A DNA stretch of 64,000 nucleotides from Vibrio atypicus. GTDB lineage: Bacteria > Pseudomonadota > Gammaproteobacteria > Enterobacterales > Vibrionaceae. The translations under genes and the position numbers were made by a program. Position 1 is the first letter of the stretch. Every line of letters starts with the position of its first letter. The stretch spans positions 285,765-349,764 of the forward strand of contig NZ_BLID01000005.1 of NCBI RefSeq assembly GCF_009811315.1. Reading direction: 5' to 3'. Shown one piece after another: positions 37,009 through 45,482 of the stretch. The notes below the pieces were generated by a model. It was given only the letters and a program-made list of their open reading frames with translations, was not told where the DNA came from and did no database searches.

Positions 37009-37980
37009 TTACTTCAAGAAACCAAGTTCACGCATTAGGTCGCCCATCTGCTTCTCTTGATCTTCTAGGAAAGCGTAGAAGTCTTTGTCCGCTTTGTAGT
37101 TGTCAATCCAACCGTTGCGATCACGAACCACTTGCCACTCGTCCGTTTTGTACATCTTGGTCAGAGCAGCGTTCCATTCATCGATTTTCGCTTGGCTTGC
37201 ACCTGGTGCTGCGAAGAAACCACGCCAGTTAGCAAATACAGTTTCATTGCCATATTCAGTTAGTGTTGGGATGTCTGGAGCTGCATCAAGGCGTTTTGGT
37301 GCGGTTACTGCGATCACTTTTACTTGACCAGATTTAGACATCTCTAGCACTTCACCAAGGCCAGTAGAAAGTAGTTGAGTTTCGCCTGAAAGAAGCGCTG
37401 CCATCGCTTTGCCACCTGCATCGTAAGCGATGTAACGTACTTTCTTCGCGTCAAATCCTTCGCCTTTAAATGCTGCTGCAACAACAAGGTGGTCCATACT
37501 ACCGCGAGCAGAGCCGCCAGCGATTTTTACTTTACGCGGGTTAGATTCGAAATCTTTTACGACATCTTCCCAAGTGTTGTATTTAGAGTCAGCAGAAGCC
37601 ACGATTGCGCCGTAATCCGCAATAGTCGCAGCGACGGGTGTTAAATCACGGAATGATTGAGGGAAAATACCTGTCAATGAGCGAACAACGATAGGAGTCG
37701 AGTTCACCATTAGCGTGTCTTCTTGACGTTCTGCTGTTTCGATAAGGTGCGCAATAGCTTTACCACCGCCGCCACCTGATAAGTTTTGGAAAGAGACATT
37801 GTCTACGATGTCTGATTTCACTAGCACATCACCTGTACCACGTGCAGTCATATCCCAGCCACCGCCAGCACCACCAGGGATTAGAAAATGGATTTTCTCA
37901 ACATCAGCACCAATTGCGCTGAAAGAAAATGATGCGGCAATGATTGAAGCTGCCAGTGTTGGTTTTAGTACCTTAAACAT
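37009..37980 (-). CDS. tctC: Tripartite tricarboxylate transporter substrate-binding protein TctC
   Basis: 323-residue periplasmic binding protein (Bug family). Signal peptide about 1-24 (ending FSAIGA), then KIHFLIPGGAGGGWDMTAR, the carboxylate-binding motif, and GGSARGSMDHLV. First gene of the tctCBA operon. No TctDE two-component system is in the window; the substrate could be citrate, another tricarboxylate or a different organic acid. Confidence 0.92.
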   Translation of the reverse strand: MFKVLKPTLAASIIAASFSFSAIGADVEKIHFLIPGGAGGGWDMTARGTGDVLVKSDIVDNVSFQNLSGGGGGKAIAHLIETAERQEDTLMVNSTPIVVRSLTGIFPQSFRDLTPVAATIADYGAIVASADSKYNTWEDVVKDFESNPRKVKIAGGSARGSMDHLVVAAAFKGEGFDAKKVRYIAYDAGGKAMAALLSGETQLLSTGLGEVLEMSKSGQVKVIAVTAPKRLDAAPDIPTLTEYGNETVFANWRGFFAAPGASQAKIDEWNAALTKMYKTDEWQVVRDRNGWIDNYKADKDFYAFLEDQEKQMGDLMRELGFLK

Positions 37981-38360
37981 GATTCACGTTCCTTATGTAG
38001 GTTTGTGTCTCTCTAAGAAAGCACACTTATCGTTATGAATTATCTATCTACAAGGGAGGGATGCTTGTTAATAGATGTGCTTAAAGTTAATGGAGTGTTA
38101 AGGGTTTGTCTGTAATGCGTTGATAAAAACAATATTGAGCATTAAGTCGGTTTTGTTCATTAAGTTCACGGTTGGATTTATAAAATTACCGTTGGTTGTA
38201 TTGTATGTGGTTATGCGTTATAGATTAGTGACCTAGCACGAATTGTTGAGGTTTATAGTGTGTAATTACGAGTAAGTGGTTATGCAACGACTACACTATT
38301 TTAGTGAGTTTGCTAGGTTATCTCTTACGACAGTATTCTATAGCCACGGAGGGCTTGCAG
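37981..38360. other. Divergent promoter region between tctC and the HD-GYP gene
   Basis: About 380 bases with no supported gene. Direct repeats CATTAAGT occur at 38140-38147 and 38158-38165, and an ACGGT/ACCGT pair lies near 38168-38192. These could be binding sites for a regulator of tctCBA. Confidence 0.4.
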
Positions 38361-41300
38361 TTGGTCGGCTTAACACAAAAAAAACAGAAGTTTTCAATTC
38401 GCTTCACGGTTGGCACTATGTTCATCATGGCGACGGTGATGACGTCACTTTTAGCCATTAGTCTTCAATATGTATTTACCAAACAGATGTCACAGGAACA
38501 TGTGCTAAACAAACTGGTGATGGCAACGACGGATGTAAGTGACTATATCCAAGAGGTCGATTTAAATGCCAAAAGCAGCGCCCGGATACTAAGCCGCCTT
38601 TCGAATACAATTGATCATCAATGGAGTGAGGAGGAGATTAAAACTCTGCTCGTTCAGGTATTAGAAGATAACCCTCTGTTTTATAGCATTTATATTGGTA
38701 GTGATAACGAATATTTCTATCAGATAATTAATTTAGATTCTTCTCCAATCGTTAGGCAACGTATCGAAGCATCACCTAAAGATCGCTGGGTCGTTATTCG
38801 AATTTCGGGATCTAAGCAGAACCGAGTTAGGGAGACTCTCTATTATACCCCAGAGTTCACCTTAACCAACGCGCGCACTGAATCGAGCAATTACTTTCCA
38901 ACTCGCCGGCCTTGGTATGCATCTGCAAGCGTTGACTCTGTATACAAAACAGAACCTTATCTCTTTAAACATTTAAAAATCACCGGTCAAACGTATTCGG
39001 TACGCGGTAAAAGTGCCGTACTTGGTGTCGATATCGTCCTCTCGTCTATAAGCGAAAAACTCACACCGAGCTCTTTAGGATTACCGGATGACGCTGGCGT
39101 TGAAGCGTACGTGTTTCACCATTCAGGTGAAGTGATTGCGTCCAATACGTCATCAAAGGAATCAACAGAAGATATGGTGGTAGAGCCAATCTCATTGAAT
39201 ACGGAAGAAAAGCAACTCGTAGAGATGACGCCATCTTTACTTGTTTCTAACCAAGTGGACTGGCGTCCTTATGACTATACAAGAGCAGGTGAGCCGCAAG
39301 GTTATTCTATCGATTTGCTTAAATTGTTGGCGATTAAAATTGGTTTAGAGCTGGAGTTCATTAATGGTTTTAAACAGACCTCTTTATTAGAAAAGTTACA
39401 AAGCAATGAGATCGATGTTGCTCACTCCTTGGTTGGCTTAGGTTCTGAACTCAATCGGCTGCTTTTATTTGAAGAGCCACTCGCGATGGCGAGTAATAGC
39501 CCGGTTCTGCCAGCAGTTCAAGAAATGCATTTTGGTGTGTTTGCAGGTCATGATTTTAGCCAACAAGTAAGGCTGTTTAATCCTAGCGCAAAAGTAACAA
39601 TATTTAATGACAGCCAAGAAGCGATAGATGCACTGAATCGCGGGCAGATTAATGTGCTAGTCGATACAAAACGAGCACTGGAACATCGCAATCAGATTAA
39701 CCAGTCAATGCTTGCTATCCACCCTTTTTGGATAGATGCAACGGTGCCATTTTACCTTTCCATTAATCAAAAACAGCATCATCTCCTGCCTTTATTCTCA
39801 AAGGCATTAGCAAGTGTGACGGCTGAGGAGTTTGCCCAATTAGATGAGTTATGGTACCGAGAAGCTAAAGATAATCGAGTTCCTTATGCTGAATTGTATT
39901 CAATGAGCCAGTCTCCAACCTCTCAAGATTCCATTCACCGAGGAAATGTCAGTGGGCAAGCTGCTTTTCTCTATGTAAGTGCCTTGAGCGGTGCTGCTGG
40001 TGACGGAGAATATTTGGCGGTTGTTGTCCCTGAATCGATTGTGATGGCACAAGTATATCAACGGGTCTATACGACATTAGGTATTACCATGCTTATCATG
40101 GGGCTTCTTTTGCCACTTGCATGGGTGTTTGGTTCGCCAATCGTAAAGCCGATTCGAAAACTGATTCACCAAACGCATAAGATTAAGCGTCGTGAGTTTG
40201 ATGCTGTTGAGCCCGTCGACTCGAACATTAAAGAAGTTTGGGAGCTGTCAAATTCTATTCAGGAGATGGCGCAAGAGATAAAACAGCGCGAGAAACAACA
40301 GCAAGATTTTGTTGATGCGTTTATTCAGCTAATTGCGCAAGCCATCGATGATAAGTCCCCTTATACGGCTGGGCATTGTAACCGAGTGCCAGAACTGGGC
40401 ATGATGTTAGCGAGAGCTGCTGAAAAGTCACAATCTGGCCAATTCGAAGCGTTCAAGTTTGAGAATGACAATGAACGTAGGGAGTTCAGAATTGCAGCTT
40501 GGCTACATGATTGCGGCAAGATCACGACACCAGAGCATATCGTAGATAAAGGCACTAAGCTTGAAGCAAACTACAATCGAATTCATGAAGTCAGAATGCG
40601 CTTTGAAGTGCTATGGCGAGATGCTGAAATCGAATTTCTTCAATCACAACTTTCTTCAACTCTGAGTAAAGAAGAGGCGTTGACTCAATTACACTCCAAG
40701 AAACAGCAACTCCAAGAGGATTTTGGTTTTATCGCGACGGCGAATGTTGGCGGGGAGTTCATGAGTGATGATAAAGTTGAACGAATCAAACAAATTGCGG
40801 CTCAAACGTGGCAGCGCCATTTCGATGATAGGTTGGGTTTATCACCGTTTGAAGAACTGAATAAGTCAGAGTCGGAAGTGAGGCTACCCGTAACAGAACC
40901 ATTATTGTCTGATCGCCCTGAACACATTGTTAAGCGAATTAGACCATTGGTATTTGATCCGAGTTTTGGCATCAATGTCGATGTGCCAGAGCATCAATAT
41001 AATTTGGGTGAAGTGTACAATCTGTCCATTAGTCGTGGAACCTTAACAGCAGAAGACCGATTTAAAATCAACGAGCATATGATCAGTGGAATCAAGATGC
41101 TTGAAGCACTACCATTCCCTGCAGAACTAAGCAATGTTCCTCGTTATGCCTCTACCCACCATGAAACGCTAAAAGGAACAGGTTACCCACGTAAGCTTAG
41201 CGCCAAAGATCTATCAATACCTGAACGAATTTTGGTCATTGCCGATATTTTTGAAGCGCTCACCGCAGCAGATAGACCGTATAAGAAAGCTAAGCCAGTC

Positions 41301-41477
41301 AGTGTGGCCATCGATATTTTATATAAGATGGCACTTGATGAGCATGTCGATATTGAGCTGTTTAGATTGTTTTTATCGAGTGGTGTGTATAAAGAGTACG
41401 CAGAGCAATTCTTACCTGCAGAGCAAATTGATGAAGTCGATATTAGTCAGTACTTTTCGGAGCAGAAAGTCGCTTAA
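38361..41477 (+). CDS. Membrane HD-GYP phosphodiesterase with Cache sensor and inserted solute-binding module
   Basis: About 1038 residues. Helix 1 (about 15-37) and helix 2 (about 572-594) frame a large periplasmic part: a Cache-like region (about 55-285), then a module resembling SBP_bac_3 proteins (about 299-500, starting VDWRPYDYTRAGEPQGYSID), then a short Cache remainder. HAMP and HD-GYP follow. Key residues are present: HDCGK from 716, HHETLKGTGYP with GYP at 941-943, and ADIFEALTAADRPYK. About 190 residues are inserted after HDCGK. Start TTG 38361 has GGAGGG 7 bases upstream; GTG 38304 is an alternative. Expected activity is c-di-GMP hydrolysis in response to a periplasmic ligand. Confidence 0.82.
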   Translation: MVGLTQKKQKFSIRFTVGTMFIMATVMTSLLAISLQYVFTKQMSQEHVLNKLVMATTDVSDYIQEVDLNAKSSARILSRLSNTIDHQWSEEEIKTLLVQVLEDNPLFYSIYIGSDNEYFYQIINLDSSPIVRQRIEASPKDRWVVIRISGSKQNRVRETLYYTPEFTLTNARTESSNYFPTRRPWYASASVDSVYKTEPYLFKHLKITGQTYSVRGKSAVLGVDIVLSSISEKLTPSSLGLPDDAGVEAYVFHHSGEVIASNTSSKESTEDMVVEPISLNTEEKQLVEMTPSLLVSNQVDWRPYDYTRAGEPQGYSIDLLKLLAIKIGLELEFINGFKQTSLLEKLQSNEIDVAHSLVGLGSELNRLLLFEEPLAMASNSPVLPAVQEMHFGVFAGHDFSQQVRLFNPSAKVTIFNDSQEAIDALNRGQINVLVDTKRALEHRNQINQSMLAIHPFWIDATVPFYLSINQKQHHLLPLFSKALASVTAEEFAQLDELWYREAKDNRVPYAELYSMSQSPTSQDSIHRGNVSGQAAFLYVSALSGAAGDGEYLAVVVPESIVMAQVYQRVYTTLGITMLIMGLLLPLAWVFGSPIVKPIRKLIHQTHKIKRREFDAVEPVDSNIKEVWELSNSIQEMAQEIKQREKQQQDFVDAFIQLIAQAIDDKSPYTAGHCNRVPELGMMLARAAEKSQSGQFEAFKFENDNERREFRIAAWLHDCGKITTPEHIVDKGTKLEANYNRIHEVRMRFEVLWRDAEIEFLQSQLSSTLSKEEALTQLHSKKQQLQEDFGFIATANVGGEFMSDDKVERIKQIAAQTWQRHFDDRLGLSPFEELNKSESEVRLPVTEPLLSDRPEHIVKRIRPLVFDPSFGINVDVPEHQYNLGEVYNLSISRGTLTAEDRFKINEHMISGIKMLEALPFPAELSNVPRYASTHHETLKGTGYPRKLSAKDLSIPERILVIADIFEALTAADRPYKKAKPVSVAIDILYKMALDEHVDIELFRLFLSSGVYKEYAEQFLPAEQIDEVDISQYFSEQKVA

Positions 41478-41488
41478 TTAATGGATAC

Positions 41489-41518
41489 GCTAATCAACTT
41501 GAGGTCAGGTTGATTAGC
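41489..41518. terminator. Hairpin between convergent genes
   Basis: Perfect arms GCTAATCAAC (41489-41498) and GTTGATTAGC (41509-41518), the right arm covering the stop codon of the minus-strand lipoprotein gene. There is no T-run on either strand, so terminator function is tentative. Confidence 0.45.
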
Positions 41519-42311
41519 GACTATCCACCAATAGTAGCTTTGCACTTCGATAAGCAAAGTTCATACTTTCGATTTCGTTCGGTCGATTAACTAGCTGATC
41601 AACGGTTGGCAATACAACAAAGAAAACAAGCGGATCCGGATTCATTTGACGCCAAGTTGCGTTTTCTGAGGGCTTTTTATAGGCCTGCAAGTTAATAGTG
41701 AGTACCAAATTGGTTTCATCTAACTGACTGTCTTTGAATGCTCCCAGCTCATGGACAGCCCCCCACAAACTTTCAAGAGAGCGTTCATTACTACTCTTTA
41801 AGAAAAACTCTAGTTCGAGCGTCTCTTGCGCATTACGTACGACAGAGACGAGTCGTTCGGTTCTACGTACTCCATCTTCGAAGGGCAGGTAACCTAAGTT
41901 ATTGTCGACAATCTTCTGTGATTGGGGGCAAACCTGAATGGTGTCTGCACTTTGCTGGCTGGCATACAGTTCGCAAGTAAACTGCTTAATCAGAGTTTCT
42001 AAACCTAGATGAAACTCATCTTGATAGAGATCGGTAATAGACAAACTATTGCTAGCGATCACCTCTGAAAAAATCGTCGCGGCATTATTGTTTACTTCGG
42101 CTGTGTCATTGACGGGTACATATCGATTTTGCTTGATCGCACTTTTTAACACGTTATTCGATTCAATCACTGAGATCTTTTCATCAGAGTATGTTGAGTC
42201 TCTGATCGACGGGTAATAGGGGGTTCGTTCAGGCTGTGAAAACATCGAACAACCTAGTAACGAAGTGCTTAAAGCAAATAGAACTGTAGAGTTAACGATA
42301 TGACTGCGCAT
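41514..42311 (-). CDS. Hypothetical outer-membrane or periplasmic lipoprotein
   Basis: 265 residues with a lipoprotein signal and lipobox LLGC (Cys 21). The rest is soluble, with two further cysteines (about 112 and 127) that may pair. No domain recognised. It converges on the HD-GYP gene and is divergent from the propionate regulator; no functional link is evident. Confidence 0.65.
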   Translation of the reverse strand: MRSHIVNSTVLFALSTSLLGCSMFSQPERTPYYPSIRDSTYSDEKISVIESNNVLKSAIKQNRYVPVNDTAEVNNNAATIFSEVIASNSLSITDLYQDEFHLGLETLIKQFTCELYASQQSADTIQVCPQSQKIVDNNLGYLPFEDGVRRTERLVSVVRNAQETLELEFFLKSSNERSLESLWGAVHELGAFKDSQLDETNLVLTINLQAYKKPSENATWRQMNPDPLVFFVVLPTVDQLVNRPNEIESMNFAYRSAKLLLVDSR

Positions 42312-42457
42312 TGCTCTTCATGAGTATCTCAAAAATGACTATGTATCGATTCTATGCCCTTTGACTTAACTCGTCATTAACTCCATATCAATTTTGCAAA
42401 CGTACTAGCGTTTTGTTCAAGCGACATCTGCGAATTAAGAGTTATACCTTAGTCTAA

Positions 42458-42488
42458 ATTGTCGACAATTCCCTTGATTGTCGACAAT
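42458..42488. promoter_or_regulatory. Twin GntR operators upstream of the prp operon
   Basis: Two perfect copies of the palindrome ATTGTCGACAAT at 42458-42469 and 42477-42488, centres 19 bases apart, so on the same DNA face within about two turns. They lie upstream of the GntR-family gene and are the likely binding sites of its product. Confidence 0.8.
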
Positions 42489-42561
42489 GTTGTAGTCTAT
42501 TTTATAAACAAGTTAAGAAATTGTTGACACTCTTTGAATGGATGTCTTCTACGGATGGGCT

Positions 42562-43257
42562 ATGAACGTTGAACTAAAACCAAGCTATAAGTCAGCAGGT
42601 GGTGAGAAAGAGAACACCAAATCTGAAACGCTGACGGAGTCTCTAGTAGAAGCTATTGTAGGTGGTGAAATTGAGCCTGGCAGCAAAATCTCAGAGCCAG
42701 AGTTGGCAAAAAAATATTCTGTAAGCCGAGGGCCACTACGAGAAGCCATTATGCGTTTAGAAGGATTGGGGCTGATTGAACGTATTCCACATGTTGGTGC
42801 TCGTGTTATTACTCTCTCTCCTGACAAGTTGATCGAGCTTTACGCAGTGCGGGAAGCGCTAGAGGGGATGGCAGCCCGCTTAGCCGCCCGTTATATCACC
42901 CAAGAAGAGTTACTGGGCCTAGAAACCTTATTGTCGACACATACCCGACATATTGAGCAGGTAGAAGGCGCATCTTATTTTCATCAGCATGGCGATTTTG
43001 ATTTCCATTACCGCATCATCAAAGCAAGTCGAAATAGCAAATTGATAGGATTACTTTGCAACGAGCTATATCACTTGCTGAGGATGTATCGCTACCAATC
43101 TCCGCGCTCGCAATCGAGGCCTGTCGAAGCACTTAATGAACACAAACTTATTCTTCAGGCGATTCGTAATCGTGATGAAGAACTATCTGAAATGCTAATG
43201 CGACGCCATATATCGGGCAGTCGAAAACTTATTGAACAACAAATACTAACGGACTAG
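42562..43257 (+). CDS. prpR: GntR family (FadR/VanR-type) regulator of the propionate operon
   Basis: 231 residues. Winged helix-turn-helix at about 20-85 ([20 protein letters not shown]), then an all-helical FCD effector domain with metal-ligand-like residues in DFDFHYRI and NEHKLI. It starts the methylcitrate operon, 11 bases before prpB, and presumably represses it until 2-methylcitrate or a related ligand binds. ATG 42562 with GGATGGG upstream is preferred over ATG 42538. It is unrelated to the sigma54-type PrpR of E. coli despite the shared name. Confidence 0.85.
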   Translation: MNVELKPSYKSAGGEKENTKSETLTESLVEAIVGGEIEPGSKISEPELAKKYSVSRGPLREAIMRLEGLGLIERIPHVGARVITLSPDKLIELYAVREALEGMAARLAARYITQEELLGLETLLSTHTRHIEQVEGASYFHQHGDFDFHYRIIKASRNSKLIGLLCNELYHLLRMYRYQSPRSQSRPVEALNEHKLILQAIRNRDEELSEMLMRRHISGSRKLIEQQILTD

Positions 43258-43268
43258 AGGATTTCATC

Positions 43269-44165
43269 ATGAGCTTATCTCCGGGGGCGAAGTTTAGACT
43301 CGCTGTAGAGCAAAATGATCCACTACAGATTGTGGGCACCATTAATCCATATTGCGCCATGATGGCCAAAAATCTGGGCCACCAAGCCATTTATTTATCA
43401 GGAGGTGGTATCGCTAACGCCTCTTATGGTTTGCCTGATTTGGGCATTACTACATTGAATGATGTGCTGGTGGATGTGGATAGAATTACTAATGCTTGTG
43501 ATTTACCACTTCTGGTTGATATCGACACCGGATTTGGCGGCGCATTCAACATCGGCCGAACTATTAAAGCGATGGAAAAAGCCGGTGCTGGTGCGGTTCA
43601 TATGGAAGACCAAGTAGCGCAAAAACGTTGTGGTCATCGCCCGAATAAAGCCATTGTGAGCCAACAGGAAATGGTCGACCGAGTGAAAGCGGCTGTAGAT
43701 GCACGTAATGATGAAAGCTTTGTCATTATGGCGCGAACAGATGCTTTGGCAGTCGAGGGTATGGATAGCGCCATTGAGAGAGCAATCGCTTGCGTAGAAG
43801 CCGGGGCGGACATGATTTTCCCTGAAGCGATGAACCAGCTTGATCAATATGTTCAATTCTCAACTGCACTATCAGATGCAACAGGTAAGCACGTGCCTAT
43901 TCTAGCCAATATTACAGAATTTGGCCAAACACCGCTGTACGGTCGGGAAGAACTCGCAAAATCTAAGGTTGATATGGTGCTTTACCCATTGAGTGCTTTC
44001 CGTGCCATGAATAAAGCCGCTGAAATGGTTTATAAACACCTGCTTGAAGTGGGTAACCAAGAAGCATTGCTTGATTCGATGCAAACACGCAAAGAGTTGT
44101 ATCAACACCTTAATTATCATGATTACGAAGACAAACTCGACCAACTGTTTTCTGAAGGAAAGTAA
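43269..44165 (+). CDS. prpB: Methylisocitrate lyase PrpB
   Basis: Cleaves 2-methylisocitrate to pyruvate and succinate, the last step of the methylcitrate cycle. 298 residues. The signature KRCGH contains the catalytic C121, and metal/substrate aspartates D85 and D87 lie in DIDTGFGG. The second gene of the operon. Confidence 0.95.
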   Translation: MSLSPGAKFRLAVEQNDPLQIVGTINPYCAMMAKNLGHQAIYLSGGGIANASYGLPDLGITTLNDVLVDVDRITNACDLPLLVDIDTGFGGAFNIGRTIKAMEKAGAGAVHMEDQVAQKRCGHRPNKAIVSQQEMVDRVKAAVDARNDESFVIMARTDALAVEGMDSAIERAIACVEAGADMIFPEAMNQLDQYVQFSTALSDATGKHVPILANITEFGQTPLYGREELAKSKVDMVLYPLSAFRAMNKAAEMVYKHLLEVGNQEALLDSMQTRKELYQHLNYHDYEDKLDQLFSEGK

Positions 44166-44282
44166 TCGCAAAAATAAGTGGAAGTCCAAGAAGACTCATT
44201 AACCTAATCCAATAACGTAAAACGTCTGGCCTCCAATCGCTCCGACTAAGAGAGCAAAGTCAGACAGAAAAGGAGTTCTATC

Positions 44283-45407
44283 ATGCCTAATGAACTAGGT
44301 GGCGCAGGCCTACGCGGTCAAAGCGCAGGAAGCACAGCTTTATGTACTGTCGGTAAAACGGGGACAGGTCTTACTTATCGAGGCTACGATATTACGGATC
44401 TGGCCAATAATGCCCAATTTGAAGAAGTAGCCCACTTACTGTTACGCGGTCACTTACCCAATCAGCAAGAACTGGACGATTATAAAACGCGCCTTGTCGG
44501 TTTACGTGGTTTACCGAAAGAGCTTAAGCAGGCGTTAGAGCTTATTCCAGCTGACGCTCACCCGATGGATGTGATGCGAACGGGTAGCTCTGTATTGGGT
44601 AATCTAGAACAAGAGATGGATTTCTCTGAGCAGCTTGATGCCACTGAACGAATGCTTGCGCTGTTCCCTGCAATTATTTGTTACTGGTATCGATTTAGTC
44701 ACGACGGTGTTCGTATTGACACGGAAGATAGCTCAGAAGATTGTATCGGCGGGTACTTCTTGAAGATGCTAACCGATAAAGCGCCGAGCGCACTCCACAA
44801 GCAAGTAATGCACTGTTCGTTGATCTTATATGCAGAGCATGAATTCAATGCATCGACTTTCTCTGCCCGTGTTTGTGCTTCTACTCTGTCAGACATTCAT
44901 TCATGTATTACTGGGGCAATTGGTACGCTACGTGGTCCTCTTCATGGTGGTGCTAATGAAGCCGCGATGGAGATGATTGAAAACTGGATGACACCAGATG
45001 AAGCAGAAAGCAACATCCTGAATATGCTGGCGAACAAAGACAAAATTATGGGCTTTGGCCACGCTATTTATCGCGAAAGTGATCCGAGAAACGCATTGAT
45101 CAAACGTTGGTCTAAAGAATTGTCAATTGCAGTCGGCGATACCCACCTATACGCGGTTTCAGAACGTGTGGAATCGGTAATGAAGCGTGAGAAAGGGCTC
45201 TTCTGTAATGCGGACTTTTTCCATGCATCGGCCTATCACTTCATGGCTATTCCAACCAAGCTATTTACACCTATCTTCGTGATGAGCCGTTTGACGGGCT
45301 GGGCGGCGCACGTGTTTGAGCAGCGAGAGAACAATCGCATCATTCGCCCGAGTGCCGATTATACCGGTCCAGATCATCAAGATTGGGTTCCTATCGATCA
45401 GCGTTAA
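44283..45407 (+). CDS. prpC: 2-methylcitrate synthase PrpC
   Basis: Condenses propionyl-CoA with oxaloacetate. 374 residues, with citrate synthase landmarks GLTYRGYDI, GPLHGGANE and GFGHAIYRESDPR, which contain the catalytic histidines. The short length matches methylcitrate synthases rather than the larger hexameric GltA. AAAGGAG lies just upstream of ATG 44283. Confidence 0.94.
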   Translation: MPNELGGAGLRGQSAGSTALCTVGKTGTGLTYRGYDITDLANNAQFEEVAHLLLRGHLPNQQELDDYKTRLVGLRGLPKELKQALELIPADAHPMDVMRTGSSVLGNLEQEMDFSEQLDATERMLALFPAIICYWYRFSHDGVRIDTEDSSEDCIGGYFLKMLTDKAPSALHKQVMHCSLILYAEHEFNASTFSARVCASTLSDIHSCITGAIGTLRGPLHGGANEAAMEMIENWMTPDEAESNILNMLANKDKIMGFGHAIYRESDPRNALIKRWSKELSIAVGDTHLYAVSERVESVMKREKGLFCNADFFHASAYHFMAIPTKLFTPIFVMSRLTGWAAHVFEQRENNRIIRPSADYTGPDHQDWVPIDQR

Positions 45408-45482
45408 GCGCGAACTCGATGCTGCCTCTTCTTACTCAATGGATGGGGCAGTTGGAACTGGAACAAGCATTGGAAGCATCTT

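Noticed and set aside
38276..38461. Short separate gene starting at 38276 ahead of the HD-GYP gene
   Set aside because: It overlaps the start of the long frame, has no ribosome site, and the strong GGAGGG before TTG 38361 points to the large gene.
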